Part shown: positions 58,796 to 64,000 of the stretch, one piece after another | How positions within the stretch are numbered: the first letter of the stretch is position 1 | Layout: the number at the start of each line of letters is the position of its first letter | Source: Bacillus piscicola | Lineage (GTDB): Bacteria; Bacillota; Bacilli; Bacillales; Marinococcaceae | DNA length: 64,000 bases | NCBI RefSeq assembly: GCF_022458745.1 | Contig: NZ_JAJJJF010000005.1 | Span: 117,305 to 181,304, forward strand | Direction of reading: 5' to 3' | Program-made: the position numbers and the translations under genes | The notes under the pieces: model-generated | Databases searched by the model: none | What the model was told of the DNA's origin: nothing | What the model saw: the letters and a program-made list of their open reading frames with translations, nothing else

Positions 58796-58826
58796 CATCA
58801 TTGTCGTTGAAAACAGATGACACGTC
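58769..58826. promoter_or_regulatory. 12-bp inverted repeat across the tRNA promoter
   Basis: GACGTGTCATCT (58769-58780) and AGATGACACGTC (58815-58826) are perfect inverse copies. The first overlaps the -35, the second lies just past the start and is followed by TTTT. It could be a two-site operator, or a long-loop terminator for the upstream gene. Confidence 0.6.
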
Positions 58827-58838
58827 TTTTACTCATAT

Positions 58839-58913
58839 TCCACAGTAGCTCAGTGGTAGAGCTATCGGCTGTTAACCGATCGGTCGCAGGTTCGAATCCT
58901 GCCTGTGGAGCCA
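58839..58913 (+). tRNA. tRNA-Asn (anticodon GTT)
   Basis: Acceptor TCCACAG / CTGTGGA, discriminator G, encoded CCA, anticodon loop CTGTTAA, T loop GTTCGAATC. First tRNA of the cluster. Confidence 0.97.
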
Positions 58914-58914
58914 T

Positions 58915-58991
58915 GGCGGTGTAGCTCAGCTGGCTAGAGCGTACGGTTCATACCCGTGAGGTCGGGGGTTCGATCCCCTCCGCCGCTACCA
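58915..58991 (+). tRNA. tRNA-Met elongator (anticodon CAT)
   Basis: Starts GGCGGTGTAGCTCAGCTGG, anticodon loop TTCATAC, encoded CCA. Acceptor 1-72 is a paired G-U, so it is not the initiator. One base separates it from tRNA-Asn. Confidence 0.93.
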
Positions 58992-59048
58992 AATTAAAAA
59001 TGTATGTTACTTGTGAGAGATAGCACATGTGTATGTCTAAAAGGTATA

Positions 59049-59172
59049 GCACATGTCTAGCTTCAGCGCCCAGCCGCTCGGGGTTTCTTCGCCTTCACCT
59101 TCGGCCATCAGGATGGCCTGCGGAGAATGCAGAAGAACCTGTCGCAGCTGACCAGGGCGCTTACGCTTTTCT
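59049..59172. repeat. Bacillaceae-type hairpin repeat between tRNA genes
   Basis: A non-coding element opening TCTAGCTTCAGCGCCCAGC and closing CAGGGCGCTTACGCTTTTCT; its ends can pair through CAGCGCCC / GGGCGCT. Similar elements are common in bacilli (from memory). It lies between tRNA-Met and tRNA-His; the same 3' end reappears just upstream of tRNA-Ser. Confidence 0.6.
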
Positions 59173-59176
59173 ATAT

Positions 59177-59253
59177 GGCGGCTGTGGCGAAGTGGTTAAC
59201 GCACCGGATTGTGGCTCCGGCATTCGTGGGTTCGATTCCCACTAGTCGCCCCA
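59177..59253 (+). tRNA. tRNA-His (anticodon GTG)
   Basis: Begins with the extra G of histidine tRNAs (GGCGGCTGTGGCGAAGTGG), anticodon loop ATTGTGG, encoded CCA. Very close to B. subtilis tRNA-His in pattern. Confidence 0.96.
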
Positions 59254-59268
59254 TTTTCATTATAAAAA

Positions 59269-59345
59269 GGACCCTTAGCTCAGTTGGTCAGAGCTGACGG
59301 CTCATAACCGTCCGGTCGTAGGTTCGAGTCCTACAGGGTCCACCA
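59269..59345 (+). tRNA. tRNA with CAT anticodon, probably tRNA-Ile2 (lysidine type)
   Basis: GGACCCTTAGCTCAGTTGG with anticodon loop CTCATAA and acceptor GGACCCT / AGGGTCC A CCA. The CTCATAA loop and GGACC acceptor fit tRNA-Ile2, whose C34 is changed to lysidine by TilS to read AUA, rather than elongator Met, which is already present nearby. Confidence 0.8.
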
Positions 59346-59352
59346 TTTCATC

Positions 59353-59377
59353 AAGCATGTTAAAAACGTGCTTTTTT
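59353..59377 (+). terminator. Terminator after the CAT tRNA
   Basis: Stem AAGCATGT / ACGTGCTT (one G-U pair), loop TAAAA, six T. It lies before tRNA-Ser, so that gene needs read-through or its own promoter. Confidence 0.75.
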
Positions 59378-59428
59378 GCGTTTAAGGGGTCAAGAAGTGG
59401 GAATCAACAGGCGCTTCTGCTTTTCTTT

Positions 59429-59524
59429 GGAGGGATACCCAAGTCTGGCTGAAGGGAGCGGTCTCGAAAACCGCCAGGGGTCCGTCAAGGGCTCGCGAGG
59501 GTTCGAATCCCTCTTCCTCCGCCA
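59429..59524 (+). tRNA. tRNA-Ser (anticodon CGA)
   Basis: Acceptor GGAGGGA / TTCCTCC, discriminator G, CCA. Anticodon stem GCGGT / ACCGC with loop CTCGAAA, so anticodon CGA (codon UCG). A long variable arm (AGGGGTCCGTCAAGGGCTCG region) is typical for serine. Confidence 0.93.
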
Positions 59525-59566
59525 CTTATTATGTACCGTCTAAAAATGACATACTACAGGAAATTT

Positions 59567-59602
59567 AGCAATGGGGGACTCTTTGGCCGATTGCTTTTTT
59601 GT
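59567..59602 (+). terminator. Probable terminator after tRNA-Ser
   Basis: Short AGCAAT / ATTGCT stem around a 17-base loop, then six T; weak stem. Confidence 0.5.
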
Positions 59603-59729
59603 TGAATTCATTTAAAGACTTTGGTAATGTTGGGGTGTAATCAAGTGCAATCCCTTGTACTTAAAGGACTGGACATGCAGTGTCACTGCAAGCCGGTCGA
59701 AGAAAATACACTTTTTAGGAGGAGATTTA

Positions 59730-60341
59730 ATGGCTAATCATCAACTGCCAGAACTACCTTACGCACCAGACGCTCTTGAACCACACATCGATGAAGAAAC
59801 AATGAAGATTCATCATGGTAAACACCACAACACCTATGTAACAAAGCTTAACGCTGCACTTGAAGGACATGACGACCTTGCTGGTAAAGATGTAGATGAA
59901 CTCATTAAAGATTTAAATGCCCTTCCTGAAAGTATCCGCACGGCTGTAAGAAATAACGGCGGCGGTCACTCGAACCACACTTTTTTCTGGCAAATTCTCA
60001 GCCCAAATGGAGGCGGCGCACCAAGCGGTGAATTAAGTGACGCTATTTCCAGTAAGTGGGGAAGCTTGGACAGTTTTAAAGATGAATTTGCGAAAGCAGC
60101 AGCTGGTCGCTTTGGCTCTGGCTGGGCATGGCTCGTTGTAAACAATGGCGATCTTGAAATCGTTGACACTCCTAACCAAGATTCGCCGCTTACAGACGGC
60201 AAAACACCAATCCTTGGTCTTGACGTATGGGAGCATGCGTACTATCTAAAATATCAAAACCGCCGTCCTGATTATATTAGTGCATTCTGGAATGTTGTAA
60301 ACTGGGACGAAGTAGAAAAGCGTTACAAAGCAGCAAAATAA
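59730..60341 (+). CDS. sodA: Superoxide dismutase, Mn/Fe type
   Basis: Dismutes superoxide in the cytosol. Metal ligands by family alignment: H28 ([12 protein letters not shown]), H83 (NHTFFW), D165 and H169 (DVWEHAYYL). Manganese form is most likely from the [10 protein letters not shown] and Bacillus context. 203 residues, RBS TAGGAGGAG. Downstream of the tRNA cluster; in B. subtilis sodA also precedes yqgE-pbpA. Confidence 0.96.
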   Translation: MANHQLPELPYAPDALEPHIDEETMKIHHGKHHNTYVTKLNAALEGHDDLAGKDVDELIKDLNALPESIRTAVRNNGGGHSNHTFFWQILSPNGGGAPSGELSDAISSKWGSLDSFKDEFAKAAAGRFGSGWAWLVVNNGDLEIVDTPNQDSPLTDGKTPILGLDVWEHAYYLKYQNRRPDYISAFWNVVNWDEVEKRYKAAK

Positions 60342-60344
60342 ACA

Positions 60345-60380
60345 GGAAACGCCGTCGCATTTATTGCGGCGGTTTTTTTG
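60345..60380 (+). terminator. Terminator of sodA
   Basis: GC-rich imperfect hairpin (CGCCGTCGCA with TTGCGGCG) followed by seven T. Confidence 0.85.
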
Positions 60381-60489
60381 CTGTCGATATCTAAAGGAAT
60401 CTCCATTATCCCTCAAACTCTGCCCGCTTTTTTCTTGTGCATAGCTCATTTTACTTTGCGGCACAATAGAAATAAGGCGGTGGAGTAAG

Positions 60490-61773
60490 ATGGCTAATTC
60501 ATTCGCAAAAATCTTCCTTGGAAATGTACGGATAACGAGCAATTTGTTACTCTTACTCGTTATCGGCGGACTATATGCAATTTCTATTGCCTTGTCAAAC
60601 ACGTTTGTGAATATTTATTTATGGAAACAGTCGGGTGAAATCGCTGATATAGCGCTTTACCAGCTGGCTTCCGTCGTCATGCAGCCACTCTCTTTTTTGG
60701 CAGCGGGATTTTTAGCTAAAAAAGCTGACCGGATAATTGCGCTCCGTATAGGAGTGTTTATTTTAACAGGGTTTTACTCAGCTGTTTTGCTTGCTGGTGA
60801 TCATGCCGGAAGTATTCTGCTTCTTTTAGGTGTCCTATTAGGCATGGGATTTGGCTTTTACTGGCTTGGTTATAATGTGTTAACCTTTGAAATTACAGAG
60901 CCGGACACCCGTGATTTTTTTAACGGTTTCTCCGGGTTGTTAACGTCATTTGCTGGCATGATTGGTCCTTTAAGTGCGGGGGCGATCATTACGTGGATGC
61001 CGGATGCCAAAGGGTACAATTTTATTTTCTTTATTTCATTTTCCCTATTTATTCTTGCCGTTTTGCTCAGCTTTAAAATGAAACATCGTCATGCCGAGGG
61101 GCCGTTGAGAGTCAGGCAGGCGATCGCAGAGATTAAACGAAATTCCTCATGGAGAAAAGTGTTGTTCTCCCACTTTTTGCAAGGAATTCGTGAAGGGATC
61201 TTCGTGTTTATTATTATTTTATGGGTTTATACGGCAACGAATAGCGAAATGGCTCTCGGTGGTTATGGGTTTGTCACCTCGGCTGTTTCATTTGCAGGTT
61301 ATTTTTTCGTGAGCAGATTTTTAAAACCGACACAACGAAAAAAAGCAATTCTTATAGGAGGCGCATTATTGTTCGGCGCCGTTTTTCTCATTATCTTTAA
61401 ACCTGTTTACTCCCTGTTAATCACGTACGGTATCATTATTTCAGCGGCATACCCTCTTCTCCTAGTTCCTTATGTTTCCTTAACCTATGACGTTCTTGGA
61501 AAAGCAACTGACGCAGCGTTGTTACGGATCGAATATTTGATATCCAAAGAATGGTTCATAAACGGGGGAAGGGTCGTGTCAATTTTGCTTTTGTTGATTG
61601 GAATATCTGTATTTAAAGAAGAAAAAGCCATCCCCGTGTTAATGGTGATATGCGGTGCTGGATCTTTACTCGTGTACGCTTTCATTCGAAACATTGACAT
61701 GACCTTGCTAACGAATACGAAAGAAGCTAAAAACAGTATGCCGGAACGTGAAGGAGGAGATTCTCTTAGTTGA
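60490..61773 (+). CDS. yqgE: MFS transporter, YqgE-like
   Basis: A 427-residue membrane protein with about 12 predicted helices in two halves and a central cytosolic loop (KMKHRHAEGPLRVRQAIAEI). Family is major facilitator; substrate is not known. RBS GGCGGTGGAG. Position between sodA and pbpA equals yqgE in B. subtilis. A terminator-like hairpin covers its stop codon. Confidence 0.82.
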   Translation: MANSFAKIFLGNVRITSNLLLLLVIGGLYAISIALSNTFVNIYLWKQSGEIADIALYQLASVVMQPLSFLAAGFLAKKADRIIALRIGVFILTGFYSAVLLAGDHAGSILLLLGVLLGMGFGFYWLGYNVLTFEITEPDTRDFFNGFSGLLTSFAGMIGPLSAGAIITWMPDAKGYNFIFFISFSLFILAVLLSFKMKHRHAEGPLRVRQAIAEIKRNSSWRKVLFSHFLQGIREGIFVFIIILWVYTATNSEMALGGYGFVTSAVSFAGYFFVSRFLKPTQRKKAILIGGALLFGAVFLIIFKPVYSLLITYGIIISAAYPLLLVPYVSLTYDVLGKATDAALLRIEYLISKEWFINGGRVVSILLLLIGISVFKEEKAIPVLMVICGAGSLLVYAFIRNIDMTLLTNTKEAKNSMPEREGGDSLS

Positions 61774-61791
61774 GGATTTTCTCCTCTTTTT
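61754..61791 (+). terminator. Terminator overlapping the stop of the MFS gene
   Basis: GAGGAGA / TCTCCTC stem with a long loop that contains the stop codon, followed by TTTTT. Confidence 0.6.
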
Positions 61792-61849
61792 GTTGAAATG
61801 TGTGCTAAAATGTAAATGGTATTTTTTTTGAACAGGGGAGAGGAACGGG

Positions 61850-63865
61850 ATGACAAAATTGAAAAATGGAAAGAACCATATCCCTTTCCGTTTAAATGTA
61901 TTATTCTTTGCCGTTTTTTTATTGTTTTCAACGTTGGTCTTGCGGCTTGGATATATTCAGATTGTACAAGGTGATGATTTTGAAAGAGATCTTGAACAGT
62001 CTACGAGTGAAGTTTCCCGGGTGGATGCTCCGCGCGGGTTAATGTATGATCGAAATGGCGAGCTGCTTGTAGATAATGAGCTGACCCTTTCACTTACTTA
62101 TACGAATAAACGCGATGTGACAGAAGAAGAACGGATAAAGATTGCGAAAGAACTGTCTGAATTAATAAATGTGGAAGAAAAAGAACTAAAACGGCTTCCA
62201 GAGCGAAATAAAAAAGACTATTGGCTTGCAACCCATCCGGATGAAGCTCAAAAATTAATTACCCAGGAAGATAAGGAAAAAGTGGAGGAGGAAGAAGAAT
62301 TATATGAACTTCAACTCGCACGGATTACAGATGAGAAGCTGAGAGCGCTGGAGGGCGAACGGGAAACGATTTTTATTTGGGGAGAGATGATCAGTGGTTA
62401 TTATGATGCCCCGCAACGGATCAAAAAAGGATTGACACGAGACGAGGCTCACAGTATCGGCGAGCGCTTAGATAAAATGCCGGGTGTCGATATTTTGCGT
62501 GATGCTAATCGCAAGTATCTCTACGAAGATGCATTCCCAAGATTTTTTGGTCGGACTGGGCCGATTCCGCGGGAAAATATCGCAGAATACATAGCGAAAG
62601 GCTATAATCGTTCCGATGAAGTAGGCACAAGCTTCCTAGAAGAGTACTATGAAAAAACGCTCCGCGGTAAAAAAGCGGTGGTGAAAGCGAAGACAACCGA
62701 AGAGGAATCGACAACAGAAACGAATGGCAGCAGGGGAAACGATTTGATCCTTTCGATTGATATGGCCCTGCAGCAAGAAGTGGAAAACATCATTGATCAG
62801 GAAGTCGGACGGTCTTCCGGCAGTTTTATTAATTCACCGCAAGCGTATGTTGTTATGATGGAACCGGATACTGGCGAAATTCTTGCGATCTCGGGATATA
62901 CGGATCATCTCGGCACGGTAGCTAATTCTTACGAAATGGGTTCGACCGTGAAAGTTGCTACTGTTGCGCTCGGCTTGCAAACTGGAGTAGTCGGTCCTGG
63001 AACGGTTATATACGATCAACCGATCAAGCTGCCTTATACACCGGAAATCAGCTCAGTGGGCACCTTAGGACCAGTCAACTATTTATCAGCATTAGAGCGC
63101 TCTTCTAACGTTTACATGGCGCAGATTGCGATGAAGCTCGCGGGCTACCAGTACGGAGTCAGCCAGAGTTGGAATACTGCCCAATATCATAAAGCGTACG
63201 AGACGTTTCGTTATTATTACAGTCAGTTTGGGCTTGGCGTTGAAACGGGGATCGACCTTCCTTCCGAAACAACAGGAATTAACGGTGGTAAGGCGAACCC
63301 CGGTAACCTCCTATATTTAAGCTTTGGGCAGTTTGACACGTATACACCGATGCAACTTGCCCAATTTGTAGCAACAATTGCCAATGACGGATACCGGATG
63401 AAGCCTCGGTTAGTGAAGGGGATACGGGAGCCTAATACAAATAAAAATGAGCTTGGTCCTGTTAAAAAGCAATTTGAACCTACGGTGTTGAATAAAGTAG
63501 AAATAAACGACGCCTATATTAAAATGGTGCAGCAAGGAATGTGGCGCGTCACGAACGGCAGCCGGGGAACAGCACGTTCCTATTTCACAAATACCCCGTA
63601 CACGGTTGCGGGCAAAACAGGAACGGCGCAATTCCGAACCCGCCAGGAAAGCACGAACCGGCTGGTAGACGGCAACAATCAGGCGTTTGTTGGCTATGCA
63701 CCTTTTGATAACCCGGAAGTGTCTATTGCGGTAGTTGTGCCGGGAGTATACAAAAGCGGGCGCAGTGGCATCTCTCATACGATAGCCAGAAGATCCCTTG
63801 ATGCGTATTTTGATCTACAAAAAAAGCGCCCGGATCTCGAACCAAATGAAGAGACGGAAGAATAG
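61850..63865 (+). CDS. pbpA: Class B penicillin-binding protein (PBP2A-like transpeptidase)
   Basis: Peptidoglycan transpeptidase of side-wall elongation with the Rod complex. Short cytosolic N-terminus, one anchor (about 17-37, LFFAVFLLFSTLVLRLGYI), a dimerisation domain with DAPRGLMYDRNGELLVDN, and a transpeptidase domain: S365-T-V-K (YEMGSTVKVAT), S418-S-N420 and K589-T-G (VAGKTGTAQF). 671 residues; RBS AGGGGAGAGG. It follows yqgE as in B. subtilis. Confidence 0.95.
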   Translation: MTKLKNGKNHIPFRLNVLFFAVFLLFSTLVLRLGYIQIVQGDDFERDLEQSTSEVSRVDAPRGLMYDRNGELLVDNELTLSLTYTNKRDVTEEERIKIAKELSELINVEEKELKRLPERNKKDYWLATHPDEAQKLITQEDKEKVEEEEELYELQLARITDEKLRALEGERETIFIWGEMISGYYDAPQRIKKGLTRDEAHSIGERLDKMPGVDILRDANRKYLYEDAFPRFFGRTGPIPRENIAEYIAKGYNRSDEVGTSFLEEYYEKTLRGKKAVVKAKTTEEESTTETNGSRGNDLILSIDMALQQEVENIIDQEVGRSSGSFINSPQAYVVMMEPDTGEILAISGYTDHLGTVANSYEMGSTVKVATVALGLQTGVVGPGTVIYDQPIKLPYTPEISSVGTLGPVNYLSALERSSNVYMAQIAMKLAGYQYGVSQSWNTAQYHKAYETFRYYYSQFGLGVETGIDLPSETTGINGGKANPGNLLYLSFGQFDTYTPMQLAQFVATIANDGYRMKPRLVKGIREPNTNKNELGPVKKQFEPTVLNKVEINDAYIKMVQQGMWRVTNGSRGTARSYFTNTPYTVAGKTGTAQFRTRQESTNRLVDGNNQAFVGYAPFDNPEVSIAVVVPGVYKSGRSGISHTIARRSLDAYFDLQKKRPDLEPNEETEE

Positions 63866-63897
63866 AGCTTCGCTTGTATTCTTCCGCCTCTTTTTGT
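63850..63897 (+). terminator. Terminator of pbpA
   Basis: Stem GACGGAAGAAT / ATTCTTCCGCC flanked by AGAG / CTCT and TTTTTG; it overlaps the last codons. Confidence 0.85.
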
Positions 63898-63907
63898 TTT
63901 GCTAACT

Positions 63908-64000
63908 GAATCAATCTCACCTTATTTAGATAATAAATATGAACAATAACATACATTACATGTTATTCATTTATTTCCACAGATATCCATTGTTGATTGT
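63908..64000. repeat. Left part of a second MITE-like element (cut by window)
   Basis: Begins GAATCAATCTCACCTTA, like 601-617, then shares AGATAATAAATATGAACAATA (one of the variants of 628-648) and ends on TTGTTGATTGT, equal to 691-701 of copy 1. The GC-rich core should follow beyond the window. Confidence 0.6.

Noticed and set aside
59027..59245. 72-codon frame across the tRNA region
   Set aside because: It lies over a non-coding repeat and tRNA-His.

Overview
The window is a 64-kb chromosomal segment of an endospore-forming member of the Bacillaceae. Gene content and order match the Bacillus subtilis comE - yqe - yqf - yqg region. Sporulation genes (gpr, spoIIP, yqfC, yqfD) and Gram-positive control systems (CIRCE/HrcA, a glycyl T-box, CcpN, Zur) confirm the group. 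The acidic, rearranged character and the interspersed repeats suggest an alkaliphilic or halophilic lineage, which is inference. No phage, CRISPR array or intact transposase is visible.

Layout: 0-5 kb holds the 3' part of comEA, a MITE-like repeat, metY and comEC; comEB is not in its usual place. 5-12.6 kb holds holA, rpsT, gpr, spoIIP, yqxA, lepA and hemW. 12.7-22.1 kb is the heat-shock cluster hrcA-grpE-dnaK // dnaJ-prmA-rsmE-mtaB-deoC and then rpsU; a terminator and a repeat separate dnaK from dnaJ. 22.3-31 kb holds nfeD-floA, an unknown gene, yqfC-yqfD-phoH-ybeY-dgkA-cdd-era-yqzL-recO; yqeY and pgpH are absent from their usual positions. 31-40 kb holds T-box-glyQS, ccpN-ppsR, a YaiI/YqxD gene without a standard start codon, and the dnaG-sigA macromolecular-synthesis genes. 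40-47 kb holds cccA, trmK, nif3, ispH, yqfQ, cshB, nfo and yqfT. 47-52 kb holds an orphan sensor kinase, a zinc uptake operon (znuC, two znuB, zur) with a Zur box, and then a non-coding stretch with a decayed atpC 3' fragment and six tandem 52-bp repeats. 52-58.7 kb holds yqfX, ispG, yqfZ, a DUF1002 gene with a short nfeD, yqgB and a Na/Pi cotransporter. 58.8-59.5 kb is a five-tRNA cluster. 59.7-64 kb holds sodA, an MFS gene and pbpA, and the window ends inside a second copy of the repeat seen near its start.

Functionally the segment joins DNA uptake, DNA replication (holA, dnaG), transcription (sigA), translation and tRNA/rRNA modification (lepA, rpsT, rpsU, prmA, rsmE, mtaB, trmK, era, ybeY, glyQS), protein folding, isoprenoid synthesis (ispH, ispG), zinc homeostasis and sporulation.

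The least explained features are the 52-bp tandem repeat array next to the atpC relic, a perfect palindrome upstream of the yaiI-dnaG-sigA genes, a long inverted repeat overlaying the tRNA promoter, and the apparent AUC start of the YaiI gene. Most of the rest is ordinary conserved chromosome. Starts were set from ribosome binding sites, family lengths and neighbouring terminators, so they often differ from the longest open frame.
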